Shown: positions 8,416-17,862, numbered from the stretch's first letter. The stretch is DNA of 55,333 nucleotides from an uncultured Bacteroidota bacterium (GCA_903881665.1 CAIRUC010000038.1:1-55333); one strand, 5' to 3'. The notes: generated by a model from the letters alone, not told the origin. Program-made: numbers and translations.

Positions 8416-9777
8416 ATGGGATTCTTCGAGAAAGTCCTCTTTAAAAAGAAAGTGACAACGATACAAACGAAGTTTGCCATCTACAATGCACTCTCTAAAT
8501 CATTAATCATTTTATCATTTATGGCTTTGCTGCCTCTCATCGTTGAGAAGGTGGTTTATGATCATATTGACAAGCGATTAATAGCAAGGACAGAAAGAAT
8601 TCTCTTAACAGTTCAAAAGGGCGGTATTGACGATATCGTTTTAGAGCAAGACTGCAGCTTCGAAAGTTACAGTATCCTCAAAGAAGAATTTGTTGCCATC
8701 TACCCTATCCTTGATCCCAGGAAGATGCCGCCATCGATGGAGATCAAGAATGAAGCATGGCAGATCGACGGAGAGAAGATGCAGCATCGCATTATCCGAC
8801 GACCATTCACCTACGACAATCAACTTTACGAACTCAACATCGGAGAAGGGATCAGCTCGATAGAACAATTAAAGAGCACCATTCAACGCTTTTCGTTGAT
8901 CATGATGATAGTAGTAGTAGTTATCAGCTTATTTGTCGACTTAGGCTTTGTGCGAATACTAATGAAGCCGCTCGACAAAATCATGCATAAGAAATTACAG
9001 CCGGTACCATCGCCCAATAACTTCGACTTCACTACTATTCCCAGTACAACACACGAATTCAACAAACTCGATCAACGCATTAATGAAATGATGTTGAAGT
9101 TGAGAGATGCCTTTCAGATAGAAAAAGAATTTATCTCGAATGTCTCGCATGAATTGCAGACGCCGATCAGCATAGTACAAAACAGATTAGAGAATATTAT
9201 GATAGATGCCAATCTATCAGACGATGTATTAGTGCGACTATCCGACTCGCAACGCACGCTCAACAGAATGAGCAAGATTATTAAAGCATTGTTGTTGATC
9301 TCGAAAATTGAAAACGATCAATATTTAAAGAGCGAAGAAGTAACGACGATAAATATACTCGACGAAGTAATACAAGACGTAGAAGAAAGGTTAAATCAGA
9401 AAAACATAAAACTGATAAAACAATTCTACGAAGACTTTAACATAAAGCCCTGCAACCGCACTTTGCTTTACACGATGTTTACGAATCTCATCAACAATGC
9501 GATTAAGTACAACAAAGAAGACGGTAGTATTATTATCACCACCAAGTTCATCGACGATGTTTTTCATATTGAAATAAAAGACACCGGCATCGGAATGAAA
9601 AAAGAAGATTTACCGGCGATCTTCGACCGATTCAAGCGCCTCAACACCAGCACTGCCGAAGGCTTCGGACTAGGACTACCTATTGTAAAAACCATTGCTG
9701 CTTTCCACAAAATAGACATCACAGTAGACTCCGAACCAAGCGTAGGGTCGACGTTTGATTTGCAATTTTCGATGTGA
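8416..9777 (+). CDS. Membrane sensor histidine kinase
   Basis: A 453-residue partner of the preceding regulator. Two membrane helices (about residues 28-45 and 159-182) bracket a ~110-residue periplasmic sensor region with no recognisable domain. The DHp domain holds phospho-acceptor His245 in 'SNVSHELQTP'. ATP-binding boxes follow: N box 'NLINNAIKYN' (about 357-366), G1 'DTGIGM', F box 'FDRFKRL' and G2 'GFGLGLPIV'. The linker after the second helix is HAMP-like but not clearly HAMP. The kinase is cytoplasmic on its C-terminal side. The stop codon runs straight into the repeat array that follows. Confidence 0.95.
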   Translation: MGFFEKVLFKKKVTTIQTKFAIYNALSKSLIILSFMALLPLIVEKVVYDHIDKRLIARTERILLTVQKGGIDDIVLEQDCSFESYSILKEEFVAIYPILDPRKMPPSMEIKNEAWQIDGEKMQHRIIRRPFTYDNQLYELNIGEGISSIEQLKSTIQRFSLIMMIVVVVISLFVDLGFVRILMKPLDKIMHKKLQPVPSPNNFDFTTIPSTTHEFNKLDQRINEMMLKLRDAFQIEKEFISNVSHELQTPISIVQNRLENIMIDANLSDDVLVRLSDSQRTLNRMSKIIKALLLISKIENDQYLKSEEVTTINILDEVIQDVEERLNQKNIKLIKQFYEDFNIKPCNRTLLYTMFTNLINNAIKYNKEDGSIIITTKFIDDVFHIEIKDTGIGMKKEDLPAIFDRFKRLNTSTAEGFGLGLPIVKTIAAFHKIDITVDSEPSVGSTFDLQFSM

Positions 9778-9778
9778 G

Positions 9779-9912
9779 GATTTGAAAATTTGATGATTTG
9801 ATGATTTGAAGATGAGAGCGAAGCTTGGGTTAATGTGCTAATTTGCTAGTGTGCTAATTTGCTAATGGAGCGAAGCTCGGGTTAATATGCTAGTGTGCTA
9901 ATTTGCTTAATG
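9779..9912. repeat. Oligomer-word repeat array with GAGC-GAA-GCTC hairpins
   Basis: Immediately after the kinase stop codon come imperfect 8-9 base words (GATTTGAT/GATTTGAAA), then AGCGAAGCTT, then 8-base words (GTGCTAATTTGCTA), the palindrome GAGCGAAGCTC (9868-9878), and more GTGCTAATTTGCT words. The same first word type and the same palindrome recur near 22.4 kb. No coding sense is apparent. Confidence 0.8.
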
Positions 9913-9940
9913 CGCAAAACTCTTTACACATCCACTATGA

Positions 9941-9955
9941 AATCCCGAAGGGATG
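9941..9955. repeat. Short palindrome ATCCC-GAA-GGGAT
   Basis: AATCCCGAAGGGATG forms a 5-bp stem with a GAA loop, like the GAGC-GAA-GCTC elements nearby. From general knowledge, similar 'CCCGAAGGG' elements are common in intergenic DNA of Bacteroidota. It lies downstream of both flanking genes, so it could serve as a weak transcript end. Confidence 0.55.
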
Positions 9956-10010
9956 ACATTATAGTAATGGAATTCCAAACCATAAACTGCGCATGCATAA
10001 ACGTCGAAGC

Positions 10011-10370
10011 CTAAAACTGCCCCGTCGACACCATCACCAACGTACATGCTTCCAATACTTCAATGTTTTTTTTTCGTAGTCGTGTGGCGAATTGTTCGTT
10101 TTCGGCTCCGGGATTAAAAATTACTCGCTGGGGTTGAAGGGATTCTATATAGTCGTAAAAGTTGGATTGGTTTTTCTCTCCTACATACATAGTAACGGTA
10201 TGGATATCCGAAAAGAAGGGTAATCCCGTTTCTATCTTAACGTCTTCTACAACTCCTTGCTTTAATCCAATTGCGCAGACATCAATGCCAACGCTTCTTA
10301 GTCGGTGTATCGCCATGTTTGAATAGCGAGAGGTATTCTCGGAGGCTCCGATTACAAGTGTTTTTTTCAT
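10011..10370 (-). CDS. CoA-binding domain protein
   Basis: A 119-residue single-domain protein of the CoA-binding (YccU-like) family. The Rossmann-type N-terminus 'KKTLVIGASENTSRYSNMA' and 'VIFNPGAENEQFATRLRKK' match the family. Members resemble the nucleotide-binding domain of succinyl-CoA synthetase, but their cellular role is not established. It is the last gene of a leftward unit, starting 2 bases after the MFS transporter stop codon, so translational coupling is likely. Confidence 0.85.
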   Translation of the reverse strand: MKKTLVIGASENTSRYSNMAIHRLRSVGIDVCAIGLKQGVVEDVKIETGLPFFSDIHTVTMYVGEKNQSNFYDYIESLQPQRVIFNPGAENEQFATRLRKKNIEVLEACTLVMVSTGQF

Positions 10371-10372
10371 GT

Positions 10373-11644
10373 CTATTCTGTATAATCGAGATCTTTTGAA
10401 AATGATTCTTTAAGACTTAATGTCGCTATTAATGCTAATCCTATACATACCGCGCCTACAATTAATGCTGCATATACCGATCCTCCCGTTAGCTCGAGCG
10501 ATTTAAAACTTAAGATGATTGGCACTACCGCTCCGCGTACAAAATTAGGAACCGTAGTGGTTACCGTTGCTCTGATGTTGGTCCCGAATTGCTCTGCCGC
10601 TACCGTCACAAATAATGCCCAATATCCTGTGGCTGCTCCTATAGCAAAACACATGAAATAGAAATACGATGTACTTACATTATGATGCAACAGGAAAAAC
10701 AACACCAGAAATATTGTTGCTATTAAATAACCAATAATAATTTTTTTTCTACTCTTAAAAATTTGCGATAATACTCCACTCATAAAATCGCCTGCCGATA
10801 AGCCGATATACGTATACATAATCGCAAAACCGGTTTGGACAGGCTCTCCAATAACATTAATAATATCGGGCCCTGCAAATTTTTCCGAGAACTTGATTAG
10901 AATTCCGACACAATACCATACCGGAAGTCCAATGAGTATGCATGCCAAATATTTCCTAAATCGTTCCCAATTTTTAAATAGCATTAAGAAATCACCCTTA
11001 CTTACTGACTTGTTATTTTTAACTTCGTCAAACATTCCCGACTCATAAGTACCAACACGCAGCAACAATAACAATAACCCTAAAGCTCCTCCTGTAAGAT
11101 ATGTTATCTGCCAACTTTGAAGTCCGAATAGGTTCAAGTGATTATTTGCTATGAAGGCAGCTGCTACTGCTCCTAATGCACCCATGGTTACAATGAGCAT
11201 TGTTCCGTAGCCTCGGTGTTCTTTATGCATGATCTCCGACACTAAGGTGATTGCTGCTCCTAACTCGCCGGCAAGGCCTAATCCCGCAATAAATCGCACA
11301 ATGGTATATTGATCGAGATTAACAACAAATGCATTGGCAATATTGGCTAGTGAATACAATAAAATAGATCCGAACAAAACTGATTTCCTTCCTTGTTTAT
11401 CACCTAAAATCCCCCATATCAATCCTCCAACCAACATTCCCGTCATCTGCCATAAAAACAACATGTAATCGTATTTATCAATGATAGCGTGATCTAAAAC
11501 ACCTATTCCTATAAGCGATTTCTTGCTGATGACATTGAACAGCTGCAAATCAAAAATATCGACAAAGTATCCGAGCGACGCTACCAATACTATTAAGTTA
11601 AATGGATTGCGAGTACCTTGTTTATTCATTTCTCTATTTTTCAT
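10373..11644 (-). CDS. Major facilitator superfamily transporter
   Basis: A 423-residue polytopic inner-membrane carrier with about 12 hydrophobic segments. The loop 2-3 motif A is 'GILGDKQGRKSVL', and helix 4 has 'RFIAGLGLAGELGAAI'. The N-terminal 'DIFDLQLF' resembles metabolite:H+ symporters. Start ambiguity is small: ATG codons at residues 1 and 6 are both possible. It sits between a cytoplasmic GH13 enzyme and a CoA-binding protein, which suggests, as inference only, import of an oligosaccharide or related substrate used by the GH13 enzyme. Substrate unknown. Confidence 0.9.
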   Translation of the reverse strand: MKNREMNKQGTRNPFNLIVLVASLGYFVDIFDLQLFNVISKKSLIGIGVLDHAIIDKYDYMLFLWQMTGMLVGGLIWGILGDKQGRKSVLFGSILLYSLANIANAFVVNLDQYTIVRFIAGLGLAGELGAAITLVSEIMHKEHRGYGTMLIVTMGALGAVAAAFIANNHLNLFGLQSWQITYLTGGALGLLLLLLRVGTYESGMFDEVKNNKSVSKGDFLMLFKNWERFRKYLACILIGLPVWYCVGILIKFSEKFAGPDIINVIGEPVQTGFAIMYTYIGLSAGDFMSGVLSQIFKSRKKIIIGYLIATIFLVLFFLLHHNVSTSYFYFMCFAIGAATGYWALFVTVAAEQFGTNIRATVTTTVPNFVRGAVVPIILSFKSLELTGGSVYAALIVGAVCIGLALIATLSLKESFSKDLDYTE

Positions 11645-11674
11645 TTGTTCAAATTTAGTTAATTCTTGCCTATG

Positions 11675-13438
11675 TCAAAATCGTATAACGCGAGCACCAT
11701 TGCATTTCATTATTATCTGCAATCCATTTTTACGTTCTTTTAAATTCGTAAATTCTTCACATAGGCCTTCACCTATTTTTTCTTCATTCAGAAGATCATA
11801 AAATATATAACTTGCAAAAGATTTAATGCCCATTAATTCCAAAGCATCCATCGGAATTTTCACATGCACATTAAATTCTTCTCTACTATTAAAATTGCAG
11901 ATAACCAATACTCGCTCATTTTCTGTGTAACGTAAATAGGCGTAGATATATTTTTCGTTAAAGCCTTCACTTAAATGGTGTCGGTTGACATATTGCAAAT
12001 CGTAAAATTTTCCGCTCGATATGGCTTCCGATTTATTAATCACATTGAAGAGCTTTACGTAAAAGTCTCTCAGTTTTTTTGTTTCAGTCGATAAATTCGC
12101 TCCATCAAATCGTCCCTTGTTCATCCATTTCAGATGTTCGGGCATTGATGTATAATCGAATATCGAGGTGCGTCCCCTGCATCCTACAAAGCCTACAATT
12201 TCATCTCCCTTCTCTCCGCATTCTTGTCCGTTGTATATCATCACCGGTCCGCACGACAATGCGGTGCCCGCTACCATTCCGGGAATCGCTTTATTGGGAT
12301 CGCCTGCGAAGCGAAAGGAAGCGATGCGTTCTTCGTCGTGGTTCTCGAGAAAAAACAACATCCGCTCCGGGTGACGCTCTACCGATCGTGCGCAATTCGT
12401 TAACTCATCAGCGTTAGTATGTCCTTTTATGATGCCTACTAACGTATCGTATAGCCGAACTTTATCATATAGATAATCAAAACATCCAGTTTCTAAATAT
12501 CTTTCGTAGAGTTCAGGTTTGTAGATTTCAGCAATAAAGAACACTTTCGGGAAATGCGTTTTTACGCAAGGTATCACCCACTCCCAAAATTCAGCAGGCA
12601 CCATCTCTGCCATATCGCAACGGAATCCGTCGACACCTTTAGCACTCCAATAAAGCAAGATATCGAGGAGCTTTTGCCAAGTATCGGGTATAGGATCGAA
12701 ATAACAATGGTGAGGGGGATTGGGGTCGACACCAAAATTTAATTTTACTGTCTCGAACCAATCGTTTGCCGATGGCGATGCTGAGTAAATATCATTGCCC
12801 GTAACTCGCGCCGGCGACTCGAAGTAATCGTTGCGGTTACCAATGCCTTCTTCTCCATTCAACGGCACATAATCGCCGGGAATGCTGAAGTGAGAATTTT
12901 GCAGGTACAAAAAATTATTATTGACATCGAAAAAATGTGATGCCATATCATCTTCACCCAAATCTTTTACGCCATCGGGTTTAACATCTGAATGATAAGA
13001 ACGAGCAACATGATTCGGCACAAAATCAATGATCACTTTTAAATGGTTGGAATGAATTCGCTTCACCAATGCATTGAACTCTTGCATACGGTTATTCACA
13101 TCCACTGCTAAATCGGGATCAACATCGTAATAGTCGCGAATAGCATAAGGCGACCCGGCTCTACCTTTTACGAGATAAGGAGAATCGCATTTTATGCCGT
13201 AAGCACTATAATCGGTTACAGTGCTATGTTCGAGAATACCAGTAAGCCAAACGTGACTGATGCCCATAGAAGATAATTCCTGCAAGGCAGTATCGGTGAT
13301 GTCGTTAAACTTACCACATCCGTTATCTTCAAGAGTGCCGTAAGCCTTCACAATAGCTTTTTGATTACCGAACAGACGAACGAAAAGCTGATAGATAATC
13401 AGTTTATGTTTATTAGATGTAAAATAAGATGGTATCAT
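11675..13438 (-). CDS. GH13 alpha-amylase-family enzyme, cytoplasmic
   Basis: A 587-residue glycoside hydrolase of family 13, acting on alpha-glucosidic bonds. The four conserved barrel regions are visible: I 'IIDFVPNHV' (Asn142-His143), II 'GVDGFRCDMAE' with nucleophile Asp275, III 'FFIAEIYKP' with acid/base Glu304, and IV 'FFLENHDEE' with His367-Asp368. The C-terminal ~100 residues form the usual beta-sandwich. There is no signal peptide, so the enzyme should work in the cytoplasm on an imported or stored glucan. It heads a leftward unit with the MFS transporter (30 bases downstream) and the CoA-binding protein. Whether it hydrolyses or transglycosylates is not decidable from these motifs. 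Confidence 0.93.
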   Translation of the reverse strand: MIPSYFTSNKHKLIIYQLFVRLFGNQKAIVKAYGTLEDNGCGKFNDITDTALQELSSMGISHVWLTGILEHSTVTDYSAYGIKCDSPYLVKGRAGSPYAIRDYYDVDPDLAVDVNNRMQEFNALVKRIHSNHLKVIIDFVPNHVARSYHSDVKPDGVKDLGEDDMASHFFDVNNNFLYLQNSHFSIPGDYVPLNGEEGIGNRNDYFESPARVTGNDIYSASPSANDWFETVKLNFGVDPNPPHHCYFDPIPDTWQKLLDILLYWSAKGVDGFRCDMAEMVPAEFWEWVIPCVKTHFPKVFFIAEIYKPELYERYLETGCFDYLYDKVRLYDTLVGIIKGHTNADELTNCARSVERHPERMLFFLENHDEERIASFRFAGDPNKAIPGMVAGTALSCGPVMIYNGQECGEKGDEIVGFVGCRGRTSIFDYTSMPEHLKWMNKGRFDGANLSTETKKLRDFYVKLFNVINKSEAISSGKFYDLQYVNRHHLSEGFNEKYIYAYLRYTENERVLVICNFNSREEFNVHVKIPMDALELMGIKSFASYIFYDLLNEEKIGEGLCEEFTNLKERKNGLQIIMKCNGARVIRF

Positions 13439-13449
13439 AATTTATAGGT

Positions 13450-13482
13450 CAAAGATAAAGCCATGAAAATCAGCAAAACAAA
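13450..13482 (-). promoter_or_regulatory. Promoter of the GH13 operon
   Basis: On the minus strand TATCTTTG (13457 to 13450) matches TAnnTTTG and ends 11 bases before the ATG. TTTG at 13482-13479, 21 bases upstream, fits the -33 element. The predicted leader is very short. Confidence 0.6.
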
Positions 13483-13550
13483 AAAAGAATTTCATTTATC
13501 AACAAAATATCATTGACCCTTTTAAAAGCTTAATTCAATTCTGTTTAAAA

Positions 13551-13727
13551 TCATTTATTCAGCAAAATTAATGTCTTTTTAAACTTTATGTTATCGGCTT
13601 TGTTAAATCCAAACAACTTTCCAATACCTTCAATGGTTGTCTTTTCATCTCCATATTTTGCAAAACAATAAGTTGTCGCTTTAAACGCATTACTGCTTTT
13701 GACATAATCACGAATATTCAAACAGAA
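13551..13727 (-). pseudogene. Possible remnant of a small gene
   Basis: Within the 481-base gap between the GH13 gene and bshC, the minus strand has a 58-codon open frame without a good start codon. Its translation looks protein-like (for example 'AFKATTYCFAKYGDEKTTIE' and 'GIGKLFGFNKADNIKFKKTL') and ends at a TGA at 13551. I do not recognise the family. The composition and missing start suggest the tail of a decayed gene. The rest of the gap (13439-13550 and 13728-13919) holds only the GH13 promoter and AT-rich sequence. Confidence 0.3.
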
Positions 13728-13919
13728 TTACATTAACTTTTAATATTTAAAAACGGAAGCTAAAAATAAACAATGGTAGATTCAACATATCAGTTCAATA
13801 AATAAAAGCAGAACTAGTGAAATCATCATAAAACAATGAATTCGATACCCTTTCAAAGGGGGAAAGAAAAATATACTTGCAACGAAATTTCAAAAACGAT
13901 TTCGCATAATAATTTAAAA

Positions 13920-15515
13920 TTAATTTTCTATGAGCACCGTTAATTTTTCGGCAAATGGCTCTAAATTTTCTTTAAGTGATCGTATAAATTGTTTCCCTTG
14001 TTTTAAATAATAGGGGATGAAATTCCGGAGTCTTTCTTGTGGTACTCTTTCATGAGTTATTACTTGTGAAATTGATTTTATTTGACTCAAAGAAACTTCA
14101 TGCTTACGTTTAACTGCAGTCATCATTTTCTTCTGAAGATGATCGATGCTATTCACTAGCTTATGATGTTCTGCTGAAACGGGGCCAGATAAAGTTTGAT
14201 CTACTGCGGATAATTTATTTCCTATCGAAAAAAATGCATGACTGATAGCTTTCATTTCATCATCAATATGTACATTTCCAACTTCCAGCGAAGCAGTGTA
14301 AGCCGCTATTAATTTAGCTTCTCCTTTAAAAACATCTTCTAAAGTAAATCCGAGTGCTTCAAACTTCTGAAGTTGTTTTAGAGACAAAATAACAGCACTA
14401 TTTCGCGGCACCAACATTGGATAAAATACTCCGTAATGATCAAAAACTGCTTTTAACTCTAACCAATACGCTAATTCTCCAGGTCCTCCAATATAGGCAA
14501 GGTTCGGTAAAATAGTTTCTTGGTAAACGGGACGCAGCACTACATTCGGACTAAATCGTTCGGGTTGATGCTCTAATAAATCGAGCATAATATTTTTCGA
14601 AAATTTCAACTCCGTATTCACGATTTCATAATACTCATCGGGTGCTTGAACAATTCTTTCTCGTAATTGATCATCGAGATAAAATAAATTCACTGCGCGC
14701 GGCAACACCTGGATCTTATAATTTTCACCTAAGATATCGTTGGTCTTATTTACTAATCGGAAGCTTGGCTGATTCAATAACTCATCTTTCAATATTGGGA
14801 GAAAAAGTTCTTTTAATGCTTTACGATCAGCATCAAGAACTACTAAACCTTCATCACCAAATAACGATAAAACAAAATGACGCGTAGCATCAGCCAAAGA
14901 TAATTCGCGACAATACGATTCTTCAATTATATGTTTCATCTCGGCAGCATAAGGAGCTTCGCCGAAGAGCGCAATCATTTCATCTAATAATGGAGGCAAT
15001 GAAGCTGTAGGAATTTTTCCTGTTACTCCTTTAACCGACTGATTCCACTTTAAAGTTTTGTTAAAAACATTGAGGGTGCTGATTTCTTCGAAATCATGAT
15101 CCTCGGATGCCATCCAATAAACAGGAACAAAAGAATAATCGGGATGATTTTTCTTAAGCTGTTTAGCAAGGTTGATAGTAGTAATTATTTTATACAAGAA
15201 AAACATGGGGCCACCCGCAAAACAAAGTTGATGTCCCGTAGTTACCGTAAATGTTTTCTCACTTTGCAACGAAAGAATATTGTTTTTCAATTCCGGAAAT
15301 GCATCAAAATAAGAGCCGTGTTGCAACAACAACTCAGACGATAAAACCTCGCGGTTGACATTAAAACTTTCACGATCCTCTATCAATTGAGGAAACGAAT
15401 CGTACGAAGGTTTATACTTATAAAACTGATCGAGGAACGGATCTGACTTGATATAATCGATCAGCATCTTACTTCTCAATCCTGTTTTTTCAAAATCGAC
15501 TTCTAATCGTTGCAT
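13920..15515 (-). CDS. bshC: Bacillithiol biosynthesis cysteine-adding enzyme BshC
   Basis: A 531-residue protein that adds cysteine to glucosaminyl-malate in the last step of bacillithiol synthesis, a low-molecular-weight thiol known in Firmicutes and many Bacteroidota. Family features are strong: 'TVTTGHQLCFAGGPMFFLYK' (about residues 94-113), 'VPVYWMASEDHDFEEI', 'LPNLAYIGGPGELAYWLELK', and a long C-terminal coiled coil (about 385-500). Length is typical. It lies 18 bases downstream of rimO and is the last gene of the leftward block. Partners bshA and bshB are not in the window. Confidence 0.95.
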   Translation of the reverse strand: MQRLEVDFEKTGLRSKMLIDYIKSDPFLDQFYKYKPSYDSFPQLIEDRESFNVNREVLSSELLLQHGSYFDAFPELKNNILSLQSEKTFTVTTGHQLCFAGGPMFFLYKIITTINLAKQLKKNHPDYSFVPVYWMASEDHDFEEISTLNVFNKTLKWNQSVKGVTGKIPTASLPPLLDEMIALFGEAPYAAEMKHIIEESYCRELSLADATRHFVLSLFGDEGLVVLDADRKALKELFLPILKDELLNQPSFRLVNKTNDILGENYKIQVLPRAVNLFYLDDQLRERIVQAPDEYYEIVNTELKFSKNIMLDLLEHQPERFSPNVVLRPVYQETILPNLAYIGGPGELAYWLELKAVFDHYGVFYPMLVPRNSAVILSLKQLQKFEALGFTLEDVFKGEAKLIAAYTASLEVGNVHIDDEMKAISHAFFSIGNKLSAVDQTLSGPVSAEHHKLVNSIDHLQKKMMTAVKRKHEVSLSQIKSISQVITHERVPQERLRNFIPYYLKQGKQFIRSLKENLEPFAEKLTVLIEN

Positions 15516-15533
15516 AAGCTTAGCAGTAAAATT

Positions 15534-16844
15534 CTAAATCACTTCTCCAAACAAATCGAATTCGGCAGCACCGGTAATTTTCACATTTGCAAAATCACCC
15601 ACTCGCACGTAAGTATCCTTTGCCGACACTAAAACTTCATTATCCACTTCTGGCGAATCGAATTCTGTTCGCCCTATGAAATTATCATTCTCTTTCCGAT
15701 CGAACAACACTTTGAAAGTATGTCCTATTTTTTCTTGATTCAGCTCGGTCGAAATACCTTCTTGAATAGCCATCACAGCCTGAGCACGTTCGTGTTTTAA
15801 AACTTCGGGCACATCATCAATTAAAGAAAAGGCATGGGTGTTTTCTTCATGCGAATACGTAAAAATCCCTAATCGATCGAATCGCAAATCTTCGATGAAG
15901 CGAAGCATGTCTTCATGATCTTGTTCAGTTTCTCCAGGATAGCCTGCAATTAATGTTGTTCGCAATGCGATACCTGGCACTTTTTCTCGGATAGCATTTA
16001 CTAAACTATACGTCTTCTCACGCGTTGTTCCTCTGCGCATAGATTTCAACATATTATCACTCACATGTTGCAACGGCATATCGAGGTAATTACAAATATT
16101 AGAGCGGTCGCGCATCACATCCAAAACATCGAGCGGGAATCCTGAAGGGAAAGCATAATGCAAACGAATCCAATCGACACCAACAACATCCGACAATCGC
16201 TGCATTAGTTCAGCTAACTTACGTTCTTTATATAAATCGAGACCATAGTAAGTAGAATCTTGCGCAATCAGCAATAATTCTTTAGTGCCATTAGCGACCA
16301 GTTTTTTCGCTTCGGTTACCAACTCTTCAATAGGACGAGAAATATGTATACCCCGCATTAAAGGAATTGCGCAGAACGAGCAAGGACGATCACAGCCCTC
16401 AGCAATTTTCAGATAAGCAAAGTGACGAGGCGTTGTAAGCAAACGCTCACCAATCAATTCATGTTTATAATCGGCACCCAACGTTTTAAGCAACAGTGGA
16501 AGATCGCGTGTGCCGAAATAAGCATCTACGTTATCTATTTCCTTCTCTAAATCCGGCTTATAACGCTCCGACAAACAACCGGTAACAATTAAGCGATCAA
16601 TTTTACCTTCTTCTTTTTGCTTTGCATAATGAAGAATAGTTTCGATACTTTCTTGTTTCGCATTATCAATAAATCCGCAAGTATTAATAATTACAATTGA
16701 CGCATCCTCTTTAGTACTTTCATGAGTAACATCAAACTTATTGGCACGCAATTGTCCCATCAGCACTTCTGAGTCGACTAAGTTTTTAGAGCACCCCAAT
16801 GTTACCACATTCACTCTATTTTGCTTCAGTGTTCTTGCTTTCAC
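15534..16844 (-). CDS. rimO: Ribosomal protein S12 methylthiotransferase RimO
   Basis: A 436-residue radical-SAM enzyme that methylthiolates an Asp of ribosomal protein S12. The N-terminal UPF0004 domain has the three cluster cysteines Cys18 ('VTLGCSKNL'), Cys56 ('INTCGF') and Cys90 ('VTGCLSERY'). The radical-SAM CxxxCxxC is Cys151, Cys155, Cys158 in 'EGCDRPCSFCAIP'. A C-terminal TRAM domain follows (about 375-436). The start 'LGCSKNLVDSEVL' context separates RimO from MiaB. It lies 27 bases after ftsY, an arrangement common in this phylum. Confidence 0.97.
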   Translation of the reverse strand: MKARTLKQNRVNVVTLGCSKNLVDSEVLMGQLRANKFDVTHESTKEDASIVIINTCGFIDNAKQESIETILHYAKQKEEGKIDRLIVTGCLSERYKPDLEKEIDNVDAYFGTRDLPLLLKTLGADYKHELIGERLLTTPRHFAYLKIAEGCDRPCSFCAIPLMRGIHISRPIEELVTEAKKLVANGTKELLLIAQDSTYYGLDLYKERKLAELMQRLSDVVGVDWIRLHYAFPSGFPLDVLDVMRDRSNICNYLDMPLQHVSDNMLKSMRRGTTREKTYSLVNAIREKVPGIALRTTLIAGYPGETEQDHEDMLRFIEDLRFDRLGIFTYSHEENTHAFSLIDDVPEVLKHERAQAVMAIQEGISTELNQEKIGHTFKVLFDRKENDNFIGRTEFDSPEVDNEVLVSAKDTYVRVGDFANVKITGAAEFDLFGEVI

Positions 16845-16871
16845 TTTCGAAATATTTATAATAATTTATAA

Positions 16872-17834
16872 TTAATTTTCGCTAAAAAGAGAATTCACAA
16901 ATTCATTTCTATCGAATAATTGTAAGTCTTCCATCTTCTCTCCTACTCCAATATATTTTACTGGAATTTTAAACTGATCAGAAATTCCAATTACCACACC
17001 ACCTTTAGCGGTACCATCGAGTTTCGTAAGCGCGAGGGCATTTACATCGGTAGCAGCGATAAACTGACGTGCTTGTTCAATAGCATTTTGACCAGTAGAA
17101 GCATCGAGTACCAACAAAATTTCGTGAGGGGCATCAGGAATTACTTTTTGCATCACGCGACGAATTTTAGAAAGCTCATTCATCAAATTCACTTTATTAT
17201 GGAGGCGACCTGCTGTATCGATAATACAAACATCGGCACCTTGCGCTAAGGCAGAGCTAACCGCATCAAAAGCAACGCTTGCGGGATCGGCACCCATACC
17301 TTGAGAGATAATTGGAACATCAACACGTTTAGCCCATATCGTTAGTTGATCGACAGCAGCAGCACGGAAAGTATCGGCAGCTCCGATTACCACTTTTTTA
17401 CCAGCCTTTTTAAACTGATGCGCCAATTTACCAATTGTGGTCGTTTTACCTACTCCATTTACGCCTACCACCATAATAATGTAAGGTTTTGCTGGAAGAT
17501 CAGTTAAACTACTAAAATCGTTCAACCCTGTTGATTTATTCTCTTCTAGCAATGCAACAATCTCTTCCTTCAATAATCGATTTAACTCAGAAGCCGTAGC
17601 GTATTTATCACGCGCTACTCGATCCTGAATACGTTTTACGATTTTCAAAGTAGTTTCAACTCCCACATCGGAAGTCACTAGCACTTCTTCCAAATTATCG
17701 AGCACATCATCATCAATCGACGATTTACCGATTAAAGTTTTCGTCAACTTAGAAAAGAAATTTTCACGCGTTTTTTCGAGGCCTTTATCGAGCGACTCTT
17801 TTTTATCGCGGCTGAAGAAACCAAATAATCCCAT
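16872..17834 (-). CDS. ftsY: Signal recognition particle receptor FtsY
   Basis: A 320-residue SRP GTPase that docks ribosome-nascent-chain complexes at the inner membrane. It is a short form: an N domain (about 15-100) directly precedes the G domain, without the long acidic A domain of E. coli. GTPase motifs: G1 'GVNGVGKTTT' (Lys130), 'DTFRAAAVDQL', G3 'DTAGRLHN', G4 'TKLDG'. A terminator hairpin stands between the upstream DUF4295 gene and ftsY, and TAAATTTA about 12 bases before the ATG could be a weak -7 element, so ftsY may be partly independent of the ribosomal genes. Confidence 0.97.
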   Translation of the reverse strand: MGLFGFFSRDKKESLDKGLEKTRENFFSKLTKTLIGKSSIDDDVLDNLEEVLVTSDVGVETTLKIVKRIQDRVARDKYATASELNRLLKEEIVALLEENKSTGLNDFSSLTDLPAKPYIIMVVGVNGVGKTTTIGKLAHQFKKAGKKVVIGAADTFRAAAVDQLTIWAKRVDVPIISQGMGADPASVAFDAVSSALAQGADVCIIDTAGRLHNKVNLMNELSKIRRVMQKVIPDAPHEILLVLDASTGQNAIEQARQFIAATDVNALALTKLDGTAKGGVVIGISDQFKIPVKYIGVGEKMEDLQLFDRNEFVNSLFSEN

Positions 17835-17862
17835 TTGGTAAATTTAATAAGTGTATGTAAAC

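Noticed and set aside
13848..13905. Possible terminator for bshC (CCCTTTCAAAGGG and CGAAAT/ATTTCG stems)
   Set aside because: Stems are short and no T run follows on the minus strand.
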